Part shown: piece after piece, positions 28,006-40,572 of the stretch
How the letters are laid out: every line of letters starts with the position of its first letter
Position numbering within the stretch: the stretch's first letter is position 1
From: Pseudomonas fragi
GTDB taxonomy: Bacteria > Pseudomonadota > Gammaproteobacteria > Pseudomonadales > Pseudomonadaceae
Direction of reading: 5' to 3'
Length of the DNA stretch: 64,000 nucleotides
Assembly (NCBI RefSeq): GCF_002269505.1
Contig: NZ_NQKQ01000002.1
Coordinates: 124,001 to 188,000 of the forward strand
Made by a program: the position numbers and the translations under genes
The notes under the pieces: model-generated
Told to the model about the DNA's origin: nothing
What the model saw: the letters and a program-made list of their open reading frames with translations, nothing else
The model's database searches: none

Positions 28006-28048
28006 AATGGCGCAAGCGACAGGATCTCTGAAGTTTGCGCCATTTTTT
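28006..28048 (+). terminator. Attenuator-like terminator between aotJ and aotQ
   Basis: AATGGCGCAA / TTTGCGCCATT stem followed by T6 inside the operon, 21 nt after aotJ. Likely a partial terminator that keeps the binding protein in excess over the permease. Confidence 0.7.
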
Positions 28049-28087
28049 ATTCCCTATTTTCGAGCTATTTTTTAGAGGGCCGGAATC

Positions 28088-28777
28088 ATGTTGAAAGGCT
28101 ACGGGGCTGTCATCCTCGATGGCGCTTGGCTGACGCTTCAGCTCGCCTTGTCGTCCATGGCCCTGGCCATTGTTCTAGGTCTGATCGGTGTTTCGTTGCG
28201 CTTGTCGCCGGTACGTTGGCTGGCTTGGATGGGCGATCTGTATTCAACGGTAATCCGCGGGATTCCCGACCTTGTGCTGATTTTGCTGATTTTTTACGGC
28301 GGTCAGGACTTGCTCAATCGCGTGGCGCCGATGCTGGGCTACGACGATTACATTGACTTGAACCCGTTGGCGGCCGGTATCGGCACCCTGGGCTTCATTT
28401 TTGGTGCTTACCTGTCCGAGACCTTTCGTGGCGCGTTCATGGCCATCCCCAAGGGGCAGGCTGAAGCCGGCATGGCTTATGGTATGAGTCCGTTTCAGGT
28501 GTTTTTCCGGGTGTTGGTGCCGCAGATGATTCGCCTGGCGATCCCTGGCTTTACCAATAACTGGCTGGTGTTGACCAAGGCTACCGCGCTGATTTCGGTG
28601 GTCGGCCTGCAAGACATGATGTTCAAGGCCAAGCAGGCGGCTGATGCCACCCGCGAGCCGTTCACCTTCTTCCTGGCCGTAGCGGCGATGTACCTGGTGC
28701 TGACCAGTGTTTCGCTGCTGGCATTGCGACAACTTGAGAAGCGCTACTCGGTAGGCGTTAGGGCGGCTGAGCTATGA
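28088..28777 (+). CDS. aotQ: Arginine/ornithine ABC transporter permease AotQ
   Basis: 229-aa inner-membrane permease of the HisMQ type with about five helices. N-terminal TLQLALSSMALAIVLGLIGV, EAA-loop ETFRGAFMAIPKGQAEAGMA ... YGMSPFQVFFRVLVPQMIRLAIPG (in pieces), which contacts the ATPase AotP. RBS AGAGGGCCGGAATC. Overlaps aotM by 4 nt (ATGA). Confidence 0.95.
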   Translation: MLKGYGAVILDGAWLTLQLALSSMALAIVLGLIGVSLRLSPVRWLAWMGDLYSTVIRGIPDLVLILLIFYGGQDLLNRVAPMLGYDDYIDLNPLAAGIGTLGFIFGAYLSETFRGAFMAIPKGQAEAGMAYGMSPFQVFFRVLVPQMIRLAIPGFTNNWLVLTKATALISVVGLQDMMFKAKQAADATREPFTFFLAVAAMYLVLTSVSLLALRQLEKRYSVGVRAAEL

Positions 28778-29472
28778 TCTTTGACTACAACGTCATTTGG
28801 GCCAGCATGCCGCTGTACCTGAGCGGGCTGCTGGAAACCGTGAAGCTACTGGGTATTTCGCTGTTTTTTGGCTTGCTGGCTGCCGTGCCGCTGGGTTTGA
28901 TGCGGGTCTCCAAACAGGCCTGGGTCAACTTTCCGGCCTGGCTGTTCACCTACGTGATTCGTGGCACGCCGATGCTGGTGCAGCTGTTCTTGATCTACTA
29001 CGGGCTGGCCCAGTTTGAAGTCATTCGTGACAGCTTCATGTGGCCGTTGTTGTCCAGCGCTACCTTCTGCGCTTGTCTGGCATTTGCCATCAACACCAGC
29101 GCCTATACTGCCGAAATTATTGCCGGTAGCTTGCGGGCCACACCTAACGGCGAGATCGAAGCTGCCAAGGCGATGGGCATGTCGCGCTCCAAAATGTACC
29201 GTCGCATTTTGCTGCCATCGGCCATGCGCCGGGCGTTGCCGCAATACAGCAACGAAGTGATCATGATGTTGCAGACCACCAGTCTGGCCTCCATTGTGAC
29301 CCTGATCGACATCACCGGTGCTGCACGCACCGTCAATGCCCAGTACTACTTGCCGTTTGAGGCCTACATCACCGCCGGTGCTTTCTACCTGTGCCTGACG
29401 TTCATTCTGGTGCGCCTGTTCAAACTGGCCGAGCGCCGCTGGCTGGGCTATATGGCCCCGCGCAAGGCCTGA
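28774..29472 (+). CDS. aotM: Arginine/ornithine ABC transporter permease AotM
   Basis: Second HisMQ-type permease (232 aa). EAA loop AEIIAGSLRATPNGEIEAAK .. AMGMSRSKMYRRILLPSAMR. Start overlaps the stop of aotQ (translational coupling). aotO begins 3 nt after its stop. Confidence 0.95.
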   Translation: MIFDYNVIWASMPLYLSGLLETVKLLGISLFFGLLAAVPLGLMRVSKQAWVNFPAWLFTYVIRGTPMLVQLFLIYYGLAQFEVIRDSFMWPLLSSATFCACLAFAINTSAYTAEIIAGSLRATPNGEIEAAKAMGMSRSKMYRRILLPSAMRRALPQYSNEVIMMLQTTSLASIVTLIDITGAARTVNAQYYLPFEAYITAGAFYLCLTFILVRLFKLAERRWLGYMAPRKA

Positions 29473-29475
29473 ATC

Positions 29476-30588
29476 ATGGAACGAATCGATCACCTGCTGC
29501 CCTGGAGCAGCCTGGGTTCCGAGCGCCACTTGACGGTCTTTCGTTTCGGCGCGGGTGAGCGCAAGGCCTATATCCAGGCCAGCTTGCATGCTGACGAACT
29601 GCCGGGCATGCGTTGTGCCTGGGAGCTGAAGAAGCGCCTGGGTGAACTTGAAGCCCGTGGCGCCTTGAACGGTGTGATCGAGCTGGTCCCCGTGGCCAAC
29701 CCGCTGGGGTTGGGGCAACTGCTGCAGGGCAGTCACCAGGGGCGTTTCGAGTTTGGCAGCGGCAAGAATTTCAACCGTGATTTCGTCGAGTTGAGTGAGC
29801 CGGTAGCGCAACTGCTGGCGGGATGCCTGGGTGATGACCCGCATGCCAATACCCGGCTGATTCGCCAGGCCATGCTCGATGTGCTGGCCGCGTTGCCTGC
29901 GGCTACCAGTCAACTGCAAGGCATGCAGCGTGTGTTGCTCAGCCATGCCTGTGACGCGGATATCGTACTGGATCTGCACTGCGAGACCGATGCCGCGCTG
30001 CATATGTACGCCTTGCCACAGCATTGGCCGCAGTGGCGGTCACTGGCTGCGCAGCTGGATGTGCGGGTTGGCTTGCTGGCCGAAGACTCGGGCGGTAGCT
30101 CATTCGATGAGGCCTGCTCTGTGCCCTGGTTGCGCTTGCAGCGCCAGTTTGGCGATGCGCAGATTCCGCTGGCTTGCATGGCGACCACCCTGGAGCTGGG
30201 TGGGCAGGCCGATACCGGGCGCTCGCAGGCACAGGCGTATGCTGAAGGCATTCTGGCGTTTCTGGCCGAGCAGGGCTTGATCACGGGTGACTGGCCTGCC
30301 GCGCAGCATGAAGCGTGCGAAGGCATGCCGTTTGAAGGTACTGAATTGTTGTTTGCACCGCACCCCGGTGTGGTGAGTTTTTTATGTCCGGTGGGCGCCT
30401 GGGTTGAACCCGGCGAGCCGCTGTTTGAAGTGATTGATCCTTTATCTGACCGGGTCAGTACGGTATGCGCGGGCACCGCCGGCGTGCTATTTGCCGTTGA
30501 GCGGCTGCGTTATGCCCAACCCGGTTTCTGGCTGGCTAAAGTGGCGGGGCGCAAGCCTTTGCGTCACGGGCGCTTGCTCAACGACTGA
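29476..30588 (+). CDS. aotO: AotO, succinylglutamate desuccinylase/aspartoacylase-family protein
   Basis: 370-aa protein with the zinc-carboxypeptidase-like fold of the AstE/AspA family: zinc motif LHADELPG (H-x-x-E, about residues 36-43), FNRDF, and DLHCETDAALHMY. A C-terminal beta-rich domain (about 285-370; PGVVSFLCPVGAWVEPGEPL, biotinyl-like) is present. It lies between aotM and aotP as PA0891 does in P. aeruginosa, where it is dispensable for uptake as far as I recall. It may release arginine or ornithine from an acylated derivative; substrate unproven. Confidence 0.85.
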   Translation: MERIDHLLPWSSLGSERHLTVFRFGAGERKAYIQASLHADELPGMRCAWELKKRLGELEARGALNGVIELVPVANPLGLGQLLQGSHQGRFEFGSGKNFNRDFVELSEPVAQLLAGCLGDDPHANTRLIRQAMLDVLAALPAATSQLQGMQRVLLSHACDADIVLDLHCETDAALHMYALPQHWPQWRSLAAQLDVRVGLLAEDSGGSSFDEACSVPWLRLQRQFGDAQIPLACMATTLELGGQADTGRSQAQAYAEGILAFLAEQGLITGDWPAAQHEACEGMPFEGTELLFAPHPGVVSFLCPVGAWVEPGEPLFEVIDPLSDRVSTVCAGTAGVLFAVERLRYAQPGFWLAKVAGRKPLRHGRLLND

Positions 30589-30611
30589 CTGTTTTTGTGA
30601 GAACCGACAGC

Positions 30612-31376
30612 ATGTACAAACTTGAAGTCCAAGACCTGCATAAACGCTATGGCAGTCATGAAGTGCTCAAAGGCGTTTCACTGGCCGCCAAGGCGGGCGA
30701 TGTGATCAGTATCATCGGTTCCAGTGGTTCCGGCAAAAGTACCTTTTTGCGTTGCATCAACCTGCTTGAGCAGCCTCATGCGGGCAAAATCCTGCTCAAC
30801 GGCGAAGAGCTCAAGCTGATTGCCAACAAAGACGGCGCGCTCAAGGCCGCAGATCCCAAGCAACTGCAACGCATGCGCTCGCGCCTGTCGATGGTGTTCC
30901 AGCATTTCAACCTGTGGTCACATATGACCGCGCTGGAAAACATCATGGAAGCGCCGGTGCATGTGCTGGGCATGTCCAAGGCTGAAGCCCGTGACAAGGC
31001 TGAGCATTACCTGCAAAAAGTCGGCGTGTCGCACCGCAAGGATGCTTACCCGGGGCATATGTCCGGCGGCGAGCAGCAGCGCGTGGCAATTGCCCGTGCG
31101 TTGGCGATGGAGCCGGAAGTCATGCTGTTTGACGAACCGACCTCGGCCCTTGACCCTGAGCTGGTGGGCGATGTGCTCAAGGTGATGCAGGATCTGGCCC
31201 AGGAAGGCCGTACCATGGTGGTGGTGACCCACGAAATGGGCTTTGCCCGCGAAGTGTCGAACCAATTGGTGTTCCTGCACAAAGGGATTGTCGAAGAAAG
31301 CGGTGACCCGCGCGAAGTGCTGGTTAACCCGCAGTGCGAGCGGTTGCAGCAGTTTCTGTCGGGCAGCTTGAAATAA
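30612..31376 (+). CDS. aotP: Arginine/ornithine ABC transporter ATPase AotP
   Basis: 254-aa ABC ATPase driving AotQM. Walker A GSSGSGKS (39-46), Q-loop VFQHFNLW, signature SGGEQQRVAIARAL, Walker B VMLFDEPTSALDP, H-loop VTHEMGFA. The start MYKLEVQDLHKRYG was chosen 15 nt inside an earlier ATG; both are close. Its stop is 115 nt before argR. Confidence 0.95.
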   Translation: MYKLEVQDLHKRYGSHEVLKGVSLAAKAGDVISIIGSSGSGKSTFLRCINLLEQPHAGKILLNGEELKLIANKDGALKAADPKQLQRMRSRLSMVFQHFNLWSHMTALENIMEAPVHVLGMSKAEARDKAEHYLQKVGVSHRKDAYPGHMSGGEQQRVAIARALAMEPEVMLFDEPTSALDPELVGDVLKVMQDLAQEGRTMVVVTHEMGFAREVSNQLVFLHKGIVEESGDPREVLVNPQCERLQQFLSGSLK

Positions 31377-31491
31377 CTGCCATTTTAAGACTGCCGCTGT
31401 GCACCAAAATAGGTCATGCTCCGCATCCCGCGCAGTTGGCCCAGGCCAGGTGCACAGGTTTTATTCCCGTTTTCGTTCCGGATAGCACGCC

Positions 31492-32472
31492 ATGACCGCC
31501 CATCGAATTGGTTTCCTCATTTGGCCCAGCACCAAAGCCTTGACCCTGGCGCTGGCCGAGGAAGCGTTGCGTGTTGCCCAGCGCGTGCATCCTGAAGTCG
31601 TCTACGAGTTGTTGTTCCTGCAGGCCGAGGCGCCGCTCGAAGGCGCCTGGCAATTGCCGGGTGAGCCCTGGAACGGCAAGCTTGAAGGGTGTCAAAAGCT
31701 GTTTTTGCTGGCGGATGAGCCTCCGGCCGCCCTGGCGCCGGCCCTGAGCAGTGCGCTCAAACAACTGGTGCGTGCAGGCTGTGTGATTGGCGGGTTGTCG
31801 GCCGGGGTGTATCCGCTGGCGCAATTAGGTTTGCTCGATGGTTATCGTGCTGCAGTGCATTGGCGCTGGCAGGACGATTTTGCCGAGCGTTTCCCCAAGG
31901 TGATTGCCACCAGTCACTTGTTCGACTGGGACCGTGATCGTCTGAGCGCGTGTGGCGGTTTGTCGGTGCTCGATTTATTGCTGGCTGTTCTGGCTCGCGA
32001 TCACGGTGCTGAACTGGCTGGCGCGGTTTCCGAAGAGCTGGTGGTGGAGCGCATCCGCGAAGGTGGCGAACGCCAGCGTATTCCTCTGCAAAACCGTCTT
32101 GGCTCCAGCCATCCCAAGCTGACGCAGGCTGTGCTGCTGATGGAGGCCAATATTGAAGAGCCCCTGACCACCGACGAAATCGCCCAGCATGTGTGCGTGT
32201 CCCGTCGCCAGCTGGAGCGCATCTTCAAGCAGTATCTCAATCGCGTACCCAGCCAGTACTACCTGGAACTGCGCCTGAACAAGGCGCGGCAGATGCTGAT
32301 GCAAACCAGCAAGTCGATCATCCAGATCGGCTTGTCCTGTGGCTTCTCTTCGGGGCCGCATTTCTCCAGTGCCTACCGCAATTTCTTTGGCGCGACCCCC
32401 CGTGAAGACCGCAACCAGCGCCGCAGCAGCAGCCCGTTCGAATTGTCGTCGGCACCCGCCGAGCGTGGCTGA
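31492..32472 (+). CDS. argR: Arginine-responsive AraC-family regulator ArgR
   Basis: 326-aa regulator: N-terminal class-I glutamine-amidotransferase-like (DJ-1/PfpI) sensor domain (about 5-190; GLSAGVYPLAQLGLL with GA in place of a catalytic Cys) and C-terminal AraC HTH (about 215-312: TTDEIAQHVCVSRRQLERIF, IIQIGLSCGFSSGPHFSSAY). In Pseudomonas it senses arginine, activates aot and aru, and represses arginine biosynthesis genes. Its position after aotP, and exact ArgR sites before aotJ and aruC in this window, fit. Confidence 0.95.
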   Translation: MTAHRIGFLIWPSTKALTLALAEEALRVAQRVHPEVVYELLFLQAEAPLEGAWQLPGEPWNGKLEGCQKLFLLADEPPAALAPALSSALKQLVRAGCVIGGLSAGVYPLAQLGLLDGYRAAVHWRWQDDFAERFPKVIATSHLFDWDRDRLSACGGLSVLDLLLAVLARDHGAELAGAVSEELVVERIREGGERQRIPLQNRLGSSHPKLTQAVLLMEANIEEPLTTDEIAQHVCVSRRQLERIFKQYLNRVPSQYYLELRLNKARQMLMQTSKSIIQIGLSCGFSSGPHFSSAYRNFFGATPREDRNQRRSSSPFELSSAPAERG

Positions 32473-32612
32473 AATCAGCCTGTCCCTTCTTGCTGTGCAA
32501 ACCTGCATGACTTGCCGTTATGGCAATGCTCATGCTTTTGCGGCAAATCAGCGGCCTGCAGTGCTGCCGTAAACACGCCCCAGCGTTTAAACTGCGCCTT
32601 TGTGACGGAATA

Positions 32613-32633
32613 TGTCGCATTGTCGTAAGCCTT
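32613..32633 (+). promoter_or_regulatory. ArgR half-site, distal, aruC promoter
   Basis: TGTCGC-ATTGTCGT-AA-GCCTT matches TGTCGC-N8-AA-N5 exactly; 144 bp before aruC. The next 21 bp hold a degenerate second half. Confidence 0.65.
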
Positions 32634-32663
32634 TGTAAATCGTGGTTTGGCGCTATAAGAAGT

Positions 32664-32684
32664 TGTCGCTTGGCGGCAAGGCGA
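32664..32684 (+). promoter_or_regulatory. ArgR half-site, proximal, aruC promoter
   Basis: TGTCGC-TTGGCGGC-AA-GGCGA is a second exact match, 51 bp (about five helical turns) after the first. It covers the -35 position relative to the -10-like TACAAT at 32701-32706, as expected for an activator. Confidence 0.65.
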
Positions 32685-32729
32685 GCCCCCGATGTGTCCC
32701 TACAATCCCCCCATCGCTCGCCAGTTTAG

Positions 32730-33977
<1,248 letters not shown>

Positions 33978-34058
33978 GTGTGACCTCGACGCCCGGGTTG
34001 CCGGGTGTCGAACCGAATTTTATGTGCCGGGCCAGGCTCAATGCACAGGGCTTTCAAT

Positions 34059-34085
34059 GTGCGAGCGGGCTAGCCCGCCCCCACA
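34059..34085. repeat. Degenerate REP unit
   Basis: GTGCGAGCGGGCTAGCCCGC followed by CCCCCAC, with an internal GCGGGCTAGCCCGC palindrome, in the aruC-aruF gap. A single, diverged half of the REP family. Confidence 0.55.
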
Positions 34086-34157
34086 GTTGAACTCCCGGGT
34101 GTACTCGACTGTTCGGCACATCCCCTCTATGTAATTCAAGGATTAAGGAGTGACACC

Positions 34158-35177
34158 ATGCTGGTGATGCGCCCTGCGCAAATGGCTGATCTGGGCGAAG
34201 TACAGCGTCTGGCTGCGGACAGCCCGATTGGTGTCACTTCATTGCCGGACGATATCGAACGCCTGCGCGACAAGATCGCCGCGTCCGAAACCTCGTTCGC
34301 TGCCGAAGTGAGTTTCAATGGCGAAGAAAGCTATTTTTTCGTCCTTGAGGACACCACTGCCGGCAAGCTGGTGGGGTGTTCGGCGATAGTGGCCTCGGCC
34401 GGTTACTCGGAGCCGTTCTACAGCTTCCGTAACGAGACTTTCGTGCATGCCTCCCGCGAGCTGAAGATCCACAACAAAATCCACGTCCTGTCGCAGTGCC
34501 ATGACCTGACCGGTAACAGCCTGCTGACCAGTTTTTATGTGGTCCCGGAACTGGTGGGCTCGGCCTGGTCCGAACTCAACTCCCGTGGCCGCCTGCTGTT
34601 TGTGGCCAACCACCCGGAGCGTTTTGCCGATTCCGTGGTGACCGAGATCGTTGGCTACAGCGATGAAAATGGCGACTCGCCGTTCTGGGACGCCATTGGC
34701 CGCAACTTCTTCGACTTGAACTATGCCGCCGCCGAGCGTCTGTGCGGGCTCAAGAGCCGTACCTTCCTCGCCGAGCTGATGCCCCATTACCCGATTTACG
34801 TGCCGCTGCTGCCAGACACCGCCCAGGAGGCAATGGGTCAGGTACATCCGCGCGCGCAGATCACCTTCGACATCCTGATGCGCGAAGGCTTCGAAACCGA
34901 TCACTACATCGATATTTTCGACGGTGGCCCGACCCTGCATGCACGGGTTTCGGGTATCCGCTCAATCGCCCAGAGCCGCGTGGTCCCGGTCAAGATCGGC
35001 ACGTTGAGCAAGGGCGGTGGTCGTCAATACCTGGTGGCCAATGCCCAGTTGCAGGATTACCGCGCAGTACTGCTGGAGCTGGATTGGGCGCCGGGCAAGC
35101 CGGTCACGCTGGATCTGGAAGCGGCCGAAGCACTCGGTGTTGGCGAAGGTGCCAGCGTGCGAGTGGTAGCGGTTTAA
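34158..35177 (+). CDS. aruF: Arginine N-succinyltransferase subunit alpha
   Basis: First step of the AST pathway: arginine (or ornithine) + succinyl-CoA gives N2-succinylarginine; acts as a heteromer with AruG. 339 aa of the AstA fold: MRPAQMADLGEVQRLA, FYSFRNETFVHASRELKIHN, CHDLTGNSLLTSFYV, YSDENGDSPFWDAIGRNFFD, FLAELMPHYPIYVPLL. RBS AAGGAG. 55 bp before aruG. Confidence 0.96.
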   Translation: MLVMRPAQMADLGEVQRLAADSPIGVTSLPDDIERLRDKIAASETSFAAEVSFNGEESYFFVLEDTTAGKLVGCSAIVASAGYSEPFYSFRNETFVHASRELKIHNKIHVLSQCHDLTGNSLLTSFYVVPELVGSAWSELNSRGRLLFVANHPERFADSVVTEIVGYSDENGDSPFWDAIGRNFFDLNYAAAERLCGLKSRTFLAELMPHYPIYVPLLPDTAQEAMGQVHPRAQITFDILMREGFETDHYIDIFDGGPTLHARVSGIRSIAQSRVVPVKIGTLSKGGGRQYLVANAQLQDYRAVLLELDWAPGKPVTLDLEAAEALGVGEGASVRVVAV

Positions 35178-35232
35178 CGCGTTTGAGCGAGTTTCGCGGG
35201 GGTCGTCAGCGAGCCCCGTCCAAGGAGATAGC

Positions 35233-37736
<2,504 letters not shown>

Positions 37737-37750
37737 CGCTTAGCTCATCC

Positions 37751-37814
37751 CTGTAGGAGCGAGCCTGCTCGCGAATGGCCTTTAAGGCTTTCGCGAGCAG
37801 GCTCGCTCCCACAG
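37751..37814. repeat. REP palindrome between aruD and aruB
   Basis: CTGTAGGAGCGAGCCTGCTC ... GAGCAGGCTCGCTCCCACAG inverted pair within the aru operon. Confidence 0.9.
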
Positions 37815-37853
37815 GTGTTGTATGACTTATAACCGTTTTCCGGAGCCTCGCTG

Positions 37854-39200
37854 ATGAAGTCCTTTGAAGTCAATTTTGACGGTTTAGTGGGGCCGACCCA
37901 TAACTACGGCGGTTTATCGTTTGGTAACGTCGCTTCCCAGAGCAACAGCCAGCAGGCTTCCAACCCCAAGGAAGCCGCGCTGCAAGGCCTGGAAAAAATG
38001 AAAGCGCTGATGGACATGGGTTTTGTCCAGGGCGTGCTGGCACCACAAGAGCGCCCTGACGTGGCAGCCTTGCGCAGTCTGGGCTTTGCCGGTACTGACG
38101 CTCAGGTTATCGAGCGCGCCGCCAAAGAGGCCATGCCGTTACTGGTCGCCAGTTGCTCTGCCTCAAGCATGTGGGTAGCCAATGCGGCCACGGTCAGCCC
38201 CAGTGCCGACACCGCTGACGGTCGCGTGCACTTCACCGCTGCCAACCTCAATTGCAAATACCATCGCAGCATCGAGCACCCGACCACCAGTCGCGTGCTG
38301 GGCGCGATGTTTGCCGACCAGCAGCATTTTTCCCACCACGCGGCGTTGCCGGCAGTGGCGCAGTTTGGCGATGAGGGTGCGGCCAACCACACGCGTTTTT
38401 GCCGGGATTATGGCGAGGCGGGTGTCGAGTTTTTCGTGTTCGGGCGCAGCGCCTTCGATAGCCGTTACCCGGCGCCGCAAAAATACCCGGCGCGCCAGAC
38501 CCTGGAAGCTTCGCAAGCGGTGGCTCGTCTGCACGGTCTGAGCGAAGAGGGCGTGGTGTTTGCCCAGCAAAATCCGGCAGTCATCGACCAGGGTGTGTTC
38601 CACAACGACGTGATTGCCGTGGGTAATGGCGAGTTGTTGTTCCATCACCAGGATGCCTTCCTCAATACCGAGCAAATGCTGGCCGAGCTGCATGGCAAGC
38701 TGGCGGCCCGTGGTGCCAACTTCCAGTCGATCAGCGTGCCCCGCGATCAAGTGACCGTTGAAGATGCGGTGCGCTCGTACCTGTTCAACAGCCAGTTGCT
38801 GAGCCGTGCCGATGGTTCGATGTTGTTGATCGTACCGCAAGAGTGCCGTGCCAACTCGCGTGTCTGGCAGTACCTGCAAGGGCTGACGGCCGCTGGCGGG
38901 CCGATCCGTGAGGTCAAGGTCTTTGACCTCAAGCAGAGCATGCAGAACGGCGGTGGCCCTGCGTGCCTGCGCCTGCGGGTCGCGCTCAATGAAACCGAGC
39001 TGGCGGCGGTCAACCCCGGTGTGATTATGACCCCGGGGCTGTACGACACCCTGACGGCCTGGGTGAACAAACATTATCGTGATGCTCTGCGCGAAAGTGA
39101 CCTGGCTGATCCACAATTGCTGCTTGAATGCCGTACGGCATTGGATGAACTGACGCAAATCCTTAAACTGGGCGCGGTTTACCCATTCCAGATCAATTGA
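37854..39200 (+). CDS. aruB: N-succinylarginine dihydrolase
   Basis: Hydrolyses N2-succinylarginine to succinylornithine, CO2 and 2 NH3 (AST step 2). 448 aa, the AstB length. Seen: [19 protein letters not shown] at the N-terminus, [36 protein letters not shown], and the catalytic cysteine region [14 protein letters not shown] (Cys about 365). RBS not strong, TTTTCCGGAG at 6 nt. Confidence 0.96.
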   Translation: MKSFEVNFDGLVGPTHNYGGLSFGNVASQSNSQQASNPKEAALQGLEKMKALMDMGFVQGVLAPQERPDVAALRSLGFAGTDAQVIERAAKEAMPLLVASCSASSMWVANAATVSPSADTADGRVHFTAANLNCKYHRSIEHPTTSRVLGAMFADQQHFSHHAALPAVAQFGDEGAANHTRFCRDYGEAGVEFFVFGRSAFDSRYPAPQKYPARQTLEASQAVARLHGLSEEGVVFAQQNPAVIDQGVFHNDVIAVGNGELLFHHQDAFLNTEQMLAELHGKLAARGANFQSISVPRDQVTVEDAVRSYLFNSQLLSRADGSMLLIVPQECRANSRVWQYLQGLTAAGGPIREVKVFDLKQSMQNGGGPACLRLRVALNETELAAVNPGVIMTPGLYDTLTAWVNKHYRDALRESDLADPQLLLECRTALDELTQILKLGAVYPFQIN

Positions 39201-39265
39201 ATGGCTGCGTGCCTGGGCGATAGTTAACGTCGGGCACGCACCTTCAACCCAATGAGAGCGAAAAA

Positions 39266-39553
39266 ATGACTGATACCCTGAAGCTGATTCTCGAAGACAC
39301 CGATGGCACCCAGCTGGAAACTTCCTGCACCCGCGTTGCTGTCATGTGGCAGGGCAAGGAATTGTGGATCCAGCAAGACGGCCGTGGCCAGTTGCTGATC
39401 GGTGTAGACGTTGAAGAAGGCGATGCTGAATACGCCAACCTGCTGCTGCGTCCGTTAGCGACTAACCTCGTGAGCTTGCAGCTGGAAATGGAACCGGCTG
39501 ATCTGAGCGATGATGAAGACGGTCACGTGCACGGTCCAGACTGCAACCACTGA
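39266..39553 (+). CDS. Hypothetical protein between aruB and aruE
   Basis: 95-aa acidic protein at the position of PA0900 in P. aeruginosa; sometimes labelled topoisomerase II in databases, for which I see no support. A predicted small beta-barrel-like N-terminal part (MTDTLKLILEDTDGTQLETS, WQGKELWIQQDGRGQLLIGV) is followed by an acidic linker and the tail GHVHGPDCNH with three His and one Cys, which could bind a metal. RBS GAGAGCG. 12 bp before aruE, so co-expressed. Confidence 0.85.
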   Translation: MTDTLKLILEDTDGTQLETSCTRVAVMWQGKELWIQQDGRGQLLIGVDVEEGDAEYANLLLRPLATNLVSLQLEMEPADLSDDEDGHVHGPDCNH

Positions 39554-39565
39554 TAAGGAAGTTCT

Positions 39566-40567
39566 ATGCTCGCTCTCGGCAAACTGCTTGAACTGACCCT
39601 GGCCGGACGTGAACCGGCCGAGAAAACTCAACTGACTGTCGACGGCGTGCGGATGCGCTGGCTGACCGAAGGCGCGCTTGAAGTGCGCCCGCCCGAAGCT
39701 CGTGACAACGGCATGGATCTGTTGTTGTCAGCCGGCATCCATGGCAATGAAACAGCGCCGATCGAGTTGCTTGATCGCCTGTTGCAGGCCATCGCGCGGG
39801 GCGTTATCAAGCCTCGCGCACGAATTCTGTTCTTGTTTGGCAACCCCGGTGCCATGCGTACCGGCGCGCGGTTTGTCGAAGAAGACCTCAACCGGCTGTT
39901 CAGCGGTCGACACGAAAGCAGCAGCGGCCCCGAAGCCCTGCGCGCCTGTGAGCTTGAGCATCTGGCCGAAACCTTTTTCAGCCTGCCTGAGCGCATCCGT
40001 CTGCACTACGACTTGCACACCGCCATTCGCGGTTCGAAGATCGAGCAGTTTGCGTTGTATCCCTATAAAGAAGGCCGCGCCCACTCGCGCGCTGAGCTGT
40101 CGCGCTTGCGTGCGGCCGGGATGGAAGCGGTGTTGTTGCAAAACAAGCCCTCCATTGTCTTCAGCGCCTATACCTACGATCAACTGGGCGCCGAGGCGTT
40201 TACCCTTGAACTGGGCAAGGCCAGGCCTTTCGGGCAGAACGGCGGGGTCAATGTCGAGCGTCTTGAGCTGCGTTTGCAGCAGATGATTGAAGGTACAGAG
40301 CCACCGCTGGCGGATGACTCGCTTGAAGGGTTGCAGTTGTTCAGCGTGGCCCGCGAAGTGATCAAGCACAGCGATGCGTTTATCCTGCACTTGCCTGCCG
40401 ATGTCGAAAACTTCTGCGAGTTGCCCAAGGGTTATTTGCTGGCGCAAGACGCTCACAAGACCCGCTGGGTTATCGAAGAAGAGGGCGCGCGGATCATCTT
40501 TCCCAACCCCAAAGTCAAAAATGGCCTGCGCGCCGGGATGATTATCGAGCCGGCAACCCTGGCCTGA
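39566..40567 (+). CDS. aruE: Succinylglutamate desuccinylase
   Basis: Last AST step: N-succinylglutamate to succinate + glutamate. Zinc-dependent AstE family, 333 aa: [17 protein letters not shown] (zinc His and Glu), [25 protein letters not shown]-type segment, [27 protein letters not shown]. Ends 5 bp from the convergent M91-type peptidase gene with no clear terminator. Confidence 0.96.
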   Translation: MLALGKLLELTLAGREPAEKTQLTVDGVRMRWLTEGALEVRPPEARDNGMDLLLSAGIHGNETAPIELLDRLLQAIARGVIKPRARILFLFGNPGAMRTGARFVEEDLNRLFSGRHESSSGPEALRACELEHLAETFFSLPERIRLHYDLHTAIRGSKIEQFALYPYKEGRAHSRAELSRLRAAGMEAVLLQNKPSIVFSAYTYDQLGAEAFTLELGKARPFGQNGGVNVERLELRLQQMIEGTEPPLADDSLEGLQLFSVAREVIKHSDAFILHLPADVENFCELPKGYLLAQDAHKTRWVIEEEGARIIFPNPKVKNGLRAGMIIEPATLA

Positions 40568-40572
40568 GCGGG

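Noticed and set aside
31435..31456. Possible sigma-54 promoter before argR
   Set aside because: The GG to GC distance is 12 rather than 10 bases, so the -24/-12 pattern is not met.
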